Source: Baffinella frigidus
Lineage: Eukaryota > Cryptophyceae > Cryptomonadales > Baffinellaceae
DNA: 19,521 nucleotides
Direction: 5' to 3'
Assembly (NCBI GenBank): GCA_026770585.1
Contig: MU646348.1
Location: forward strand, 500,254 to 519,774
Part shown: in pieces, positions 1 through 7,866 of the stretch
Position numbering within the stretch: the stretch's first letter is position 1
How the letters are laid out: the number at the start of each line of letters is the position of its first letter
Made by a program: the position numbers and the translations under genes
The notes under the pieces: generated by a model
What the model was told of the DNA's origin: nothing
Databases searched by the model: none
The model's input: only the letters and a program-made list of their open reading frames with translations

Positions 1-75
1 CGTAGGATGGTACATACAGATGGGTTTCTCGGATGGAAGAAGCTTCGGTGGCAGGGTAGGACTACCGTAGGGCCG

Positions 76-197
76 TACAGGGGTACCTCGCTCATAAGAA
101 ACCGCGCCCCCCTAGGACCCTACAGTAGGCCTATGCATAGGGCTCTATGGTGATCCTAGGGGGTGTGGCAGTTTCTTATGGGCAAGGTACCCCTGTA
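76..197. mobile_element. MITE-1 copy (reference description of the family)
   Basis: A ~122-bp near-palindrome. The left end reads TACAGGGGTACCTCGCTC, then ATAAGAAAC, a C-run and CCTAGGACC. The right end is the reverse complement: GGTCCTAGGGGG, GTTTCTTATG, then GAGGTACCCCTGTA. The middle carries palindromic words such as GGGCCC, CCTAGG and CTACAGTAG. More than 15 similar copies lie in this window, always bounded by TA, which fits a TA target as used by Tc1/mariner-type elements; that assignment is inference, because TA could equally be part of the end. No transposase is present, so it is a non-autonomous foldback/MITE-type element. This copy has a slightly diverged right end (TGGGCAAGG). Confidence 0.85.
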
Positions 198-540
198 AGG
201 GATGTAAGGGATACAGGGGTACCTCGCTCTGTACAAGGGAACCTCGCGCCCACCCCCTAGGGACTGCTGCAGAGTCGTCTGGCGCGAATGCACGAAGATG
301 TTGAGCCTAGGAAGCGAGGGGGGGGGGGTGCTGCGGAGCGCTGCGCAGAAGGAGAACAGGACACGACACTCTCGCGGTCGCAGATGACCACCCCCTAGAG
401 GGGGTGTGGCAGCTTCTTATGGGCGAGGTGCAGGCCGGAGAGGGAGGTGCGTCGTCCCGAGGACCCGATCTGAAGGCAGCACCGCGTGCAGCAGGTTCAG
501 TTCTGTGATGCCTTTAATCCAATGCGAGGATTACAATACT
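198..540. other. Non-coding stretch with MITE-1 fragments
   Basis: A MITE-1 left end lies at about 212-265 and a right half at about 395-430. The segment at about 368-400 (TCGCGGTCGCAGATGACCA) recurs at about 1232-1262. No convincing gene is visible. Confidence 0.5.
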
Positions 541-643
541 TATCCCTTAAGTGCCCAGTAGGCTCATATGCCCTACGGTAGGGCCCTAGGACCTGCCTAG
601 GACCTCTTGGCCGTCAAATTTGACGGCCTGGTCACTTAAGGGA
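541..643. mobile_element. MITE-2 copy 1
   Basis: A ~103-bp palindrome with ends TATCCCTTAAGTG and CACTTAAGGGA. The interior contains CCTACGGTAGG, CCTAGG and a perfect CCGTCAAATTTGACGG hairpin. Two more copies lie at 8622-8717 and 13054-13155. The flanks resemble the segment near 2030-2060, which lacks the element and looks like a related empty site. Confidence 0.75.
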
Positions 644-644
644 G

Positions 645-735
645 AGGGATTTCCCCCGATATAGGACTCACCCTTGGAGCCCTTTTCCCCTGAGGCGGGC
701 CCGTCCAGGACCCGGTCCTCACACCCGACCTGACC
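645..735. repeat. Dispersed repeat, copy 1 (partner at 2044)
   Basis: A ~90-bp segment (TTCCCCCGATATAGGACTCA onward to the GTCCTCACA region) is nearly identical to 2044-2130. A diverged relative lies at about 15318-15415. None of the copies encodes a recognisable protein. Confidence 0.7.
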
Positions 736-1569
736 CGAGGACCTTTAGGTCCTTGAGGTTCTTCGAGCTCCCAACATAGGCGGACACTGGAACTTATCTG
801 CAGAAAAGCCATGCTTCCTTTCGGATCACATCAGGCCCCCCGACCTCTCGTCCCGAGGACTCGACCCGACCTCTCGTCGGGTCGCCTTCGTTGGCGCCGA
901 AGGACTTGTCAAGTTGAAACTTTAAAAGAAATCACACTTCTAGCCTCGAGTGGCATGGAGGCGTGCGGACGCGCCACGAATTCTAGCTTGCAGGGGTGCC
1001 CCGACCTCTCGGCGGGTCGCCTTCGTCGGCGCCGACGACGCAAAAGAGGAGGGTCGAACAGGATCAGGTCAGAGAGGGGGGGGCGTCGAGCGGCAACGCC
1101 CAAAAGAAGAGGGGCCCTGCGGGGGGCTTGCTGCGCTAATCAAGCACGACCCGAATCCCGGTCGACCCCTGCGGGGGGCTTCCCGGGCGTCTGGTCCCTC
1201 CCTGATGTGTCAAACGAATTCACACCGGAAGGGGGCCCTCGCGGTCGCAGATGACCAACCCCCTTTCGGGTCGTCTTCGGAGTGGGCGGTTTCTGATGAG
1301 CCGGAGTGGGCGGTTTCTGATGATAGGGAGTGGGCGGTTTCTGATGAGCCCCATGATCAAGCTGTAGATAACCCTATAGATTGTCCTGAGACCTGAGCCC
1401 TGAGTCCTGGGCCCTGAGCCCTGAGCCATGCACCCTGTACCCTGTAACCTGTACTATGCACCGACGCAAAAGAGAAGGGTCGAACAGCATCAGTTTGGAG
1501 AGGGGGGAGCGTCGAGCGGCAACGCCAACCCAACATCCACCTCAGTCGAGACCACTGAAGGACATGACG
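736..1569. repeat. Gene-less stretch with local duplications
   Basis: The segment at about 1030-1112 (CGACGCAAAAGAGGAGGGTCG onward to GTCGAGCGGCAACGCC) is repeated at about 1452-1532. The motif CGACCTCTCGNCGGGTCGCC occurs at about 863 and 999. ORFs of about 147 aa exist here in overlapping frames. They are arginine-rich, low-complexity translations of duplicated GC-rich DNA with no recognisable domain, so I do not call them genes. At about 1383-1450 there is a run of CCTGAGC/CCTGTAC heptamers. Confidence 0.5.
1280..1351 (+). repeat. 24-bp tandem repeat, three units
   Basis: Three head-to-tail copies of GAGTGGGCGGTTTCTGATGA plus 4 bp begin at 1280, 1304 and 1328. The unit matches the inner part of a MITE-1 right end (compare 2325-2345), so it looks like amplification of a transposon end. 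Confidence 0.8.
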
Positions 1570-1690
1570 TACAGGGGTACCTCGCGCATAAGAAACCGCC
1601 CCCCCCTAGGACCCTACAGTAGGACCGTACCTAGAGCCCTACTGTGGTCCTAGGGGGGTGGCGTTTTCTTGTAAGCGAGGTACCCCTGTA
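1570..1690. mobile_element. MITE-1 copy
   Basis: A full-length ~121-bp palindrome with both TACAGGGG/CCCCTGTA ends. The left end has CTCGCGCATAAG instead of CTCGCTCATAAG. An isolated right half follows at about 1728-1779. Confidence 0.85.
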
Positions 1691-1786
1691 GTCGCCCGCC
1701 TCGCGACGCCCGTTGTGCCAAGAACCCAACAGGGTCCTAGCTAGGGGGAAGCGGTTTCTCATAAGCGAGGTACCCCTGTTCAGTCT

Positions 1787-1924
1787 TATCCAGGGAAACC
1801 TATTTTTCTTTAGTTTGATGGCCACGAAAATTACTACACAACTGCTTTAATATTACTAATAAGAACGAACCGTGTAGTAATTTTCGTTGACCTCAGACTA
1901 AAGAAAAATAGTTTTCCCCGGATA
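1787..1924. mobile_element. AT-rich foldback element (GAAAATTACTACAC family), long form
   Basis: A 138-bp inverted repeat. Outer arms run TATCCAGGGAAACC to GGTTTTCC-like CCCCGGATA, with a shared CTATTTTTCTTTAGT block. Inner arms are GAAAATTACTACAC (1826) and GTGTAGTAATTTTC (ends 1885). Core relatives without the outer arms lie at 5460-5517 and 5882-5942. It is non-coding and can form a long hairpin. Confidence 0.8.
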
Positions 1925-2043
1925 AAGTCATGTGTTTAATGAACCCCCCGATTTACAACCCTCTGGAATGCACACCCACAATCGCACCACTCTGGAGAGA
2001 CCCCACCCCAAGCCTTCCCTGTGAGGCAATACAACTACTTAGA

Positions 2044-2130
2044 GAGGTTTTCCCCCGATATAGGACTCACCCTTGGAGCCCTTTTCCCCCGAGGCGGGCC
2101 CGTCCAGGACCCCGTCCTCACATTTCCCAA
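2044..2130. repeat. Dispersed repeat, copy 2 (partner at 645)
   Basis: Nearly identical to 645-735. It continues into GGGACCCAGAAGGGCCCGCC, which recurs at about 2812-2835 as GGGACCCGGAAGGGCCCGCC. It lacks the MITE-2 that precedes copy 1. Confidence 0.7.
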
Positions 2131-2167
2131 CCCCTCTCGGGACCCAGAAGGGCCCGCCTCGGGAACC

Positions 2168-2362
2168 TACAGGGGTACCTCGCTCATAAGAAACCCACCC
2201 CCCCTAGCTAGGACCCTGCAGTAGGCCTACGCCGAGGGCCCTACAGGGGTACCTCGCTCACAAGAAACCCACCCCCCCTAGGACCCTACAGTAGGCCTAT
2301 GCCTAGGGCCCTACGGTGGTCCTGGGGAGTGGGCGGTTTCTGATGAGCGAGGTACCCCTGTA
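2168..2362. mobile_element. MITE-1 left half followed by a full MITE-1
   Basis: A truncated left half (2168-2241) abuts a complete copy (2242-2362). Both start TACAGGGGTACCTCGCTC, and the full copy ends GAGGTACCCCTGTA. The right half carries the GAGTGGGCGGTTTCTGATGAG variant that is tandemly repeated at 1280. Confidence 0.85.
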
Positions 2363-2402
2363 CAATCCCATAGGATGGCCGGAGTCACACGCGCCGGGGC
2401 GC

Positions 2403-2771
2403 TACAGGGGTACCTCGCTCATAAGAAACTGCCCCCCCCCCTAGGACCACCATAGGGCCCCTAGGCATGGTCCTACTGTAGGGTCCTAGGGGGAGGCAGT
2501 TTCTTAAGAAACTGCCCCCCCCCCTAAGGACCACCATAGGGCCCTAGGCATGGTCCTACTGTAGGGTCCTAGGGGGGGGCAGTTTCTTAAGAAACTGCCC
2601 CCCCCCTAGGACCACCATAGGGCCCTAGGCATGGTCCTACTGTAGGGTCCTAGGGGGAGGCAGTTTCTTGAGAAACTGCCCCCCCCCCTTGGACCACCAT
2701 AGGGCCCCAGGCATGGTCCTACTGTAGGGTCCTAGGGGGAGGCAGTTTCTTATGCACGAGGTACCCCTGTA
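2403..2771. mobile_element. MITE-1 with fourfold amplified core
   Basis: One pair of outer MITE-1 ends (TACAGGGG at 2403, CCCCTGTA ending 2771) encloses four head-to-tail units of about 81-83 bp, starting near 2423, 2506, 2589 and 2670. Each unit is itself a palindrome running from AAGAAACTGCCC to GGGGCAGTTTCTT with GGGCCCTAGGCATGG in the middle. Neighbouring units meet at CTTAAGAAAC with the outer 20 bp missing, so the core was multiplied without the ends. Confidence 0.85.
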
Positions 2772-2945
2772 CGATGCGCCAGACCCCACGCCTTCCCCAA
2801 CCCACCTCGGGACCCGGAAGGGCCCGCCTCGGGAACCTGCAGGCCCGCCTCAGGACCGCGTCACAGGGCTGGGAATGTAGCCCCGTGTAAAGTCACTCCG
2901 GCCATCCTACACGGGGCTGTATCCCCAGAACAGGCCCCCCTCCAC
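2772..2945. other. Non-coding stretch with a short hairpin
   Basis: TGTAGCCCCGTGTA (about 2876) pairs with TACACGGGGCTGTA (about 2910). The upstream part repeats the GGGACCCGGAAGGGCCCGCC segment. No gene is seen. Confidence 0.4.
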
Positions 2946-3077
2946 CAGCCCTCAGAAGTGAACCAAATCGACCGATCGCAAGTTGATTTCCCCTGGGTGG
3001 TGAATGCTCAGGATTTACCACCCAGGAGCATTGCTCACACCTCTCGAAATCGCGATTCAGTTCACCTCTGAGAGCTG
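2946..3077. mobile_element. Foldback element with CAGCCCTCAG ends
   Basis: A 132-bp inverted repeat with left arm CAGCCCTCAGAAGTGAAC and right arm GTTCACCTCTGAGAGCTG. An inner hairpin pairs CCTGGGTGGTGAATGCTC with the ACCACCCAGGAGCATT region. Only one copy is seen in this window. It is non-coding. Confidence 0.6.
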
Positions 3078-3274
3078 GTCGCCCCCACCAGTTTCCGTCG
3101 TCTGTTTTGAACCTGAGAGTTGCACTAATCGAGCAACGTATCCAGACAAATAAGAATAGGCCCGCCACCACGCTCCCACGGTACCGGTCGGGCCGCGCTC
3201 ACAGTACCGACCGGGCCGCGCTCACGCATCGCCGACGGGGCTGTCCGGGCCCACCACCCCGGGGTCGGCGCTGC

Positions 3275-3460
3275 CTGGCAACGTTACGCCTGAAAACGTT
3301 GTGCCTGATCTGGCAGCGTTACGTCCGGTAACGTTGCGCCTGGCAACGTTGCGCCTGGCAACGTTGCGCCTGGCAACGTTGCGCCTGGCAACGTTGCGCC
3401 TGGCAACGTTGCGCCTGGCAACGTTGCGCCTGGCATCGTTGCACCTGGTAACGTTGCGCC
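3275..3460 (+). repeat. 15-bp minisatellite (GGCAACGTTGCGCCT)n
   Basis: About twelve units of a 15-bp repeat. The central six units are perfect and the flanking ones carry point changes. Each unit contains the palindrome AACGTT. Because 15 is divisible by 3, the array stays open in several frames on both strands, giving pentapeptide repeats (TLRLA on plus; GATLP or RNVAR on minus). I regard these as by-products of the array. Just upstream (about 3181-3226) is a 23-bp duplication around GTACCGNCCGGGCCGCGCTC. Confidence 0.9.
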
Positions 3461-3495
3461 CCATGGGGCCGCGTCGCCGTTCGCCTGCTTTGGGT

Positions 3496-3671
3496 TAGGG
3501 ATCAGGGTTTGGGGTTGAGGGTTTGGGGCTTGGAGTTTGGGGTTTGGGGTTTGGGTTTTGAGGTTCGGGGTTTGGGGTTTGGGGGTTGGGGTTTGGGGTT
3601 TGGGGTCTGGGGTTTGGGGGTTGGGGTTTGGGGCTTGGGGTTTAGGGTTTGGGGTTTGGGGTTTGGGGTTC
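3496..3671 (+). repeat. Degenerate telomere-like tract, G-rich on plus
   Basis: Some 25 units of TTTGGGG/TTTAGGG-like heptamers (GGGTTTGGGG, GGGTTTAGGG). It is G-rich on plus and could form G-quadruplexes. Reading frames through it (LGFGVWG repeats) are low-complexity artefacts. Confidence 0.85.
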
Positions 3672-3740
3672 ATCCAAAGGACACCATGTGTCCTCCAAAG
3701 GACCAGGGCAGCAGAGGGCAGCAGAGGGCAGCACTTTAGG

Positions 3741-4640
3741 GTTGAGGGCGGGGAGGGACCGGAGTGTGGCGAAGGGCGATGGTCGATGGGGGTCTTGCGG
3801 GGCAGTGCAAAATTTGACCAGTTTTTAATTTGACCAGTAGCTAAACTCGTGCCCAGCTGTGTACGGGGTTGGTCACGTTGCCGCCCGATTGAGGGTTGAG
3901 GGTTGGGGAAGGGGAGGGACCGGGGTGTGGCGAGGGGCGATGGGGGTCTTGCGGCGCAGTACAAAATTTAACCAGTTTGGAATTTGACCAGTTGCTAAAC
4001 TCGTGCCCAGCTTTGTACCGGAGTGTGGCGGAGGAGGATGGGGGTCTTGCTACGCGGGAGAGCTACATGTCATTTTACGCCCTGCGTCTTTCTAATATTT
4101 CCCCTTGAAATCGGCAAAAGTTGCCGGACATGCCCACAAATAATTGACTTTGAGCATGCCGGTAACCGCAAGATATGCTTTCCGGTTGCCTAGATAAGAC
4201 ACCTACCCCGCCCCCGTAGTGCGGGGCAGTCCGGGATTTGACCTCTAAAAAAGATTTTACACATGGACTTGTAGATTTTATTTTTAACGGCTACGGCCAG
4301 CCTCGAGCGGGGAGTGCCCGGGATGTGGCGAAAGGTGGCGGGGGTCTTGCGGCGCAGTCCAAAATTTGACCAGTTTGGAATTTGACCAGTTGCTAAACTC
4401 GTGCCCAGCGTACCGGGGTGAGGCGGAGGGTGGCGTGAATTTGACCAGTTTGGAATTTTTTCGACTTGTAGATTTTATTTGTTTCGACTTGTAGATTTTA
4501 TCTTATTTTATTTGTTTCGACTTGTAGATTTTTTTTCGACTTGTAGATTTTAAAAACGGCTACGGCCAGCCTCGAGCGGGGAGGGACCGGGGGGTGGCGG
4601 AGGCTGACGGGGGTCTTGCGGAGCGCCGAGGGCATGACTA
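3741..4640 (+). repeat. AATTTGACCAGT repeat, three copies plus fragments
   Basis: Copies lie at about 3741-3870, 3892-4025 and 4303-4425. Each runs from GGGGAGGGACCGG and GGGGGTCTTGCGG, through AATTTGACCAGTTTGGAATT, to CTAAACTCGTGCCCAGC. A fourth, partial copy is at about 4570-4630. Between them, ACTTGTAGATTTTATTT units are tandemly repeated (4460-4550), and the block AACGGCTACGGCCAGCCTCG occurs at about 4287 and 4554. No protein-coding signal is visible. Confidence 0.75.
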
Positions 4641-4698
4641 ACGCCTTCTTTGGCTTCGCTGAGAGCACCTGTTCCAGGTGACATTATAATAGATTCCC

Positions 4699-4874
4699 AC
4701 GCCTTCGCGAAGCAATAATGGCTCCAAGCCCCGTACAAATTTTGTATGGGACACGACCATGGACACGACCGTGAAGTCGTTTGAATGTCCAGTAAGGGCA
4801 TTTTAGGGTCGTGTCCAATGTTTGGTACAAAATTTGTACCAGGGCTTGGAGCCGTTATTGCTTCGCGAAGGCGT
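4699..4874. mobile_element. 176-bp foldback element with ACGCCTTCGCGAAGC ends
   Basis: Arms of about 70 bp are nearly perfect inverted copies. The left arm starts ACGCCTTCGCGAAGCAATAA; the right arm ends in its complement GCTTCGCGAAGGCGT. Both contain GGTACAAATTTTGTA-like and GGACACGACC blocks. The loop is about 35 bp. It is non-coding. Confidence 0.85.
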
Positions 4875-4911
4875 TGTGAACTATGAATTTATTGGACACC
4901 GCCTCACCCCC

Positions 4912-5071
4912 GCACAGCAGACTTCGAAGGGGGTTTTGAATAACCCGTAAGCGATGAGACCTACGACCCCTACAGTAGGCAGCCCGTAGGGGCATAGGGG
5001 GGTTCCTATGGATAAGGTAACGGAAAGGTGGCCCGATTTGGGCCGAAAATCCCTTCGAAGCCCACTGTGTG
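4912..5071. mobile_element. Foldback element with CACAGCAGACTTCGAAGGG ends (copy 1)
   Basis: A 160-bp imperfect inverted repeat; the right end reads CCCTTCGAAGCCCACTGTG. The interior has CCTACAGTAGG and CCCGTAGGGGCATAGGGG. A second copy is at 18500-18663 and a decayed left half at about 5254-5345. Confidence 0.75.
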
Positions 5072-5160
5072 AATAAGCTCCGATGGCATCACCGACGCCT
5101 TCTTTGGTTTCGCTGAGAGCACCTGTTCCATCTAAGATTATAATGGATGGAGGCGTTGGA

Positions 5161-5459
5161 GAAGACTTGTAATTTATTGAGTTATTTGTGAGAGGGGGGT
5201 AATTTATTTAGTTATTTGTGAGGGGGGGTTATGTGCCGTCACGCACACCACCCCACATAGCGGACTAAAAAGGCATTTCGTGAATAACACATTCGTGGAT
5301 AATCCATAGGAACCTACGGTTCGCAATTTGTCGGGGCGCAGGGTTGTTCCGGAGAATGTCCTGGCTGATTCTCGGGGGCGCAGCCAACGCGTGCGAGGTG
5401 TGTGAGGGGAGGGTGATCTAATGCGGAAACGGTCTTAATCGAAAACCATTGGATTCAAT
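5161..5459. other. Non-coding stretch with duplicated motif and decayed foldback end
   Basis: GTAATTTATTNAGTTATTTGTGAG occurs twice (about 5169 and 5199). A decayed left half of the 4912-type element (CACATAGCGGACT, then AATAACAC...GGATAATCC and CCTACGG) spans about 5254-5345. Nothing resembling a gene is seen. Confidence 0.5.
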
Positions 5460-5517
5460 GAAAATTACTACACGGGTGCTTTAATAATAGTAAAACTCAT
5501 TGTGCGCGGTAAATTTC
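5460..5517. mobile_element. AT-rich foldback core (GAAAATTACTACAC family)
   Basis: GAAAATTACTACAC pairs with the GTGCGCGGTAAATTTC region. It is a diverged relative of the core at 1826-1885. Confidence 0.6.
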
Positions 5518-5606
5518 ATTGCCATAATTTTTTTAATTAAACCCTTTTCCTAAGAAATCTCGCTTCTGCAGTCCTAGCTCTGCCTCAGTCGGGTCGGCTG
5601 GCTATT

Positions 5607-5735
5607 CCACCCTGGAGGCAACCCAGAGGCAAATCTCAAGTCAATCTCCCACAGATGCCACCCGATTCTGGTGGCATTTGCACAGGAGTTGACTTAAGAA
5701 ACACTCGATCTGCCAATTGGTTGCCTTGAGGGTGG
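5607..5735. mobile_element. 129-bp MITE with CCACCCTGGAGGCAACC ends
   Basis: Terminal inverted repeats CCACCCTGGAGGCAACC and GGTTGCCTTGAGGGTGG, with an inner hairpin GATGCCACC/GGTGGCATT. Flanks are ATT on both sides (5604-5606 and 5736-5738), consistent with a 3-bp target duplication. The sister copy of the surrounding duplication (about 6070-6080) reads GGCTATTGGTAGG with no insert, which supports a real insertion. Confidence 0.85.
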
Positions 5736-5881
5736 ATTAGGAGGCGGTGGGGCACCTGGAAGTGGGGTTGAGCTGTCGCGATGTCCCCATCCTGCGGCTG
5801 TTTCGGGGGGCGCGCATCGAGCCAAACGGGCGGGGGGGCCTCATAGGGAAGCGGTTTTAATTCCAAACCATGGGATTCAAT

Positions 5882-5942
5882 GAAAATTACTACGCGAATG
5901 CTTGGATGTTACTAGTGAAACTAATTGTGTGTAGTAAATTTT
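5882..5942. mobile_element. AT-rich foldback core (GAAAATTACTACAC family)
   Basis: GAAAATTACTACGC pairs with GTGTGTAGTAAATTTT. It occupies the same relative place in the second half of the ~420-bp duplication as the copy at 5460. Confidence 0.6.
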
Positions 5943-6140
5943 AACCTCGCCTCTGCGATCCCTAGTGGTCTGCGCCAATTAATCTAGCCTCAACCTGGGG
6001 TGTGGTTGTACAGTGGATTCACTGCCTCCGTCGTACAGCCACTAGCTCTGCCTCCGGCGGGTTGGCTGGCTATTGGTAGGAGGCGGTGAGGCACCTGCAG
6101 GTGGGGTTGAGCTGTCGCGATGTCCACATCCTGCGGCTGT

Positions 6141-6511
6141 TTAGGGTTTAGGGTTTAGGGTTTGGGGTGTGGGGTTTAGGGTTGAGGGTTGAGGGTTTGG
6201 GGTTTGGGTTTTGGGGAGTTGGGGTTGAGGGGTTTGGGTGTGGGGGCTAGGGGTTAGGGTTTGGGTTTCAGTGTTTAGGGTGTAGGGTGTAGGGTGTAGG
6301 GTGTAGGGTGTAGGGTGTAGGGTGTAGGGTGTAGGGTGTGGGGTGTGCGGTTTAGGGTTTGGTGTTTGTGCTGTGGGGTTCGGGGTTCGGAGTTAAGGGT
6401 TTGGGGTTTGGGGTTTAGGGTTTAGGGTTTAGGGCTTAGGTTTTGGGTTTTAGGGTTTAGGGTTTAGGGTTTAGGGTTTAAGTTTCAGGGTCTAGGGTTT
6501 AGGGTGTAGGG
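6141..6511 (+). repeat. Interstitial telomere-like tract (TTTAGGG)n, G-rich on plus
   Basis: Runs of GGGTTTAGGG mixed with GGGTTTGGGG, GGGTGTAGGG and GGGTTGAGGG. At about 6267-6335 a homogeneous block of roughly nine TGTAGGG units shows local expansion. TTTAGGG is the plant-type telomere unit, also used by many algae. The tract lies inside the window, so it is interstitial unless the contig is subtelomeric. Confidence 0.9.
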
Positions 6512-6571
6512 GAGGGCACCCGGGCGGCTGAGTTTCCAAAAACGAGCGAAGAACTGACCTCGATGTGCTCC

Positions 6572-6835
6572 TAGGGTTTGGGGTTTGGGGTTTTGGGGTT
6601 TGGGGTTTGGGGTTTGAAGTTTGGGGTTTGGGGTGTGGGGTTTGGGGGTTGGGGTGGGGGGGTTCGGGGTTGGGGATTTGGGGTTTGGGGTTTTAGGGTT
6701 GACGGTTTAGGGTTTAGGGTTTGGGGTTGAGGTTTTAGGTTTTAGGGTTTAGGGTCTAGGGTTTAGGGCTTATTTTGTAGTAATCAGGGGTTGGGGTTTA
6801 GGGTTTAGGGTTTAGGGTGCAGGATTCAGGGTTTA
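6572..6835 (+). repeat. Interstitial telomere-like tract, second block
   Basis: GGGTTTGGGG/GGGTTTAGGG units resume after a ~60-bp unique spacer (about 6512-6571). An internal interruption lies at about 6768-6790. Confidence 0.85.
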
Positions 6836-6987
6836 GTGTTCAGGTTGCAGCTGCGCGGATGTGTGGAAATAATTCGACAAGTTCGGAGGAGGTGCAGAGG
6901 AGAATCGGAGCAATTCCCGGACCCCCCCCCCCCCCAACTCAAATAAAAACGAACACCATCCTTCCCCACGAGGTGCAAAATGCGGAT

Positions 6988-7587
6988 TTAAATTCCCACA
7001 GGGGGGGCGCCGTTTCGGGCTGCGGGGACCTGGTTGAGGTGTTCGCCGTCTTGAAAGATCATGCGCGGCTGGGATGACGCGACCACTCCTGGATTGCTGC
7101 CGCCCGAGGATGTTCGAGAGGTCCGCGCGGGGTTTTCGGGGGTCGTGAACAACACTGCGTTGCGCGATGACTTGCCGGGACTGAGAGCCACGTGCACTGC
7201 AGAAGGCGCAGTCGTCCCCACGTTCTGCAGCTCAGAGAGCCACGACGATGCTGATGCTGAGCCCTTGGAGAGGAGCGGGAGGATCCGCATGAAGAAGCTC
7301 TCCCCCTCAGTGTGGTCGATATAGGCCTGCAGCAGCCGGTGGTCTTCCGCGACACAGAGGTCATCGAGAATTCCCACCTGGTGCCGGGCGGGGGGCTCAG
7401 AACTGGGAATCGACGGCCACACACTATGCACCTCGGTCGTGGAGGACACCCGCTGCTGCTGTTCACATTCACAGGGTTTCAGGCTGCTTCTCGCTGGAAC
7501 TGAGGGAAGGGAGTGGGGGGCACCTCCTCGCGCGTTATTTTCCCCTCGTCCTCCATCTTCTGGATCAGGCAGAACAGCGACGCCCAC
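6988..7587 (-). CDS. Hypothetical minus-strand ORF (possible exon)
   Basis: This frame is open from a TGA at 7597-7599 to TAA at 6988. No ATG occurs near its 5' end; the first codon given is GTG, and the first in-frame Met is about residue 98 (FFMRILPLL). If real it is an exon whose beginning lies across a splice site, or a shorter protein. The best-looking part, about residues 72-118, uses mostly C- or G-ending codons and has balanced composition (LDDLCVAEDHRLLQAYIDH). The C-terminal 70 residues are Ser/Thr/Pro/Asn-rich. I recognise no domain. The plus strand also carries an 87-codon ATG ORF at 7061-7324, so orientation is uncertain. It lies divergent to the lumen protein gene and, if transcribed, would run leftward towards the telomere-like tract. 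Confidence 0.3.
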   Translation of the reverse strand: MGVAVLPDPEDGGRGENNARGGAPHSLPSVPARSSLKPCECEQQQRVSSTTEVHSVWPSIPSSEPPARHQVGILDDLCVAEDHRLLQAYIDHTEGESFFMRILPLLSKGSASASSWLSELQNVGTTAPSAVHVALSPGKSSRNAVLFTTPENPARTSRTSSGGSNPGVVASSQPRMIFQDGEHLNQVPAARNGAPPVGI

Positions 7588-7691
7588 CCCTTCCGATCAA
7601 GCTTCGGAGCGGAGATTCCCATCGTTCACGGATGAGGAGCCGCGACGTTCGGGGCGTTAAAGCGTCGGCTTTTTCTCAAAAATTCTAGACG

Positions 7692-7708
7692 AGAAATATA
7701 AAAAATAG
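7692..7708 (+). promoter_or_regulatory. Possible TATA element for the lumen protein gene
   Basis: AT-rich GAAATATAAAAAATAG sits in otherwise GC-rich sequence about 160 bp before the ATG at 7867. It would place transcription start near 7730 with a ~135-nt leader. Supported only by base composition and position. Confidence 0.35.
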
Positions 7709-7866
7709 AGCTTGAAGTCTTTCCCCCGTCAAAGACTCGTTTTCACACTCTCTGCAACCGAAATCGGCCGCATCTCCAGCCTCGATGTGGTCCACTTCTA
7801 CCAAGTCATCCAGGACTGAACAGTTCCGGAAGGTGGAGGCCAGTCCGTTCCTTCCTCCGCAAGACG

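Larger units (their letters stand above)
4641..5160 (+). repeat. Direct repeat flanking two foldback elements
   Basis: CGCCTTCTTTGGCTTCGCTG with the following AGAGCACCTGTTCCA occurs at about 4641-4675. It recurs, with one C-to-T change, at about 5096-5131. The repeats bracket the palindromes at 4699 and 4912. No gene is seen. Confidence 0.7.
5422..6141 (+). repeat. Tandem duplication with a ~420-bp period
   Basis: The second half (from about 5845) repeats the first (from about 5422). Matching blocks are the CATTGGATTCAATGAAAATT region, GAAAATTACTAC cores, AGCTCTGCCTC...GGCTGGCTATT, and TAGGAGGCGGTGNGGCACCT through GTTGAGCTGTCGCGATGTCC to CATCCTGCGGCTGTTT. The halves differ by a 129-bp element found only in the first. 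The block ends at the telomere-like tract. Confidence 0.75.

Noticed and set aside
811-1396. Overlapping plus-strand ORFs of 147 and 148 codons
   Set aside because: Arg/Gly/Pro-rich translations of duplicated GC-rich DNA, two frames open at once, no recognisable domain, and one runs through the 24-bp tandem repeat.
2403-2771. CRISPR-like array of regular repeats
   Set aside because: Repeats are contiguous palindromic units with no unique spacers, in a eukaryotic context, and belong to MITE-1.
3284-3964. 226-codon minus-strand ORF
   Set aside because: Made almost entirely of the 15-bp minisatellite and the telomere-like tract (GATLP and PNPKPQT repeats); openness follows from repeat composition.
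6141-6835. Chromosome end (true telomere)
   Set aside because: Units are degenerate and interrupted, and genes follow on the far side, so it is interstitial or subtelomeric.
7061-7324. 87-codon plus-strand ORF starting with ATG
   Set aside because: Overlaps the minus-strand ORF, which has the more protein-like composition; neither is firm and only the minus-strand one is listed, with low confidence.
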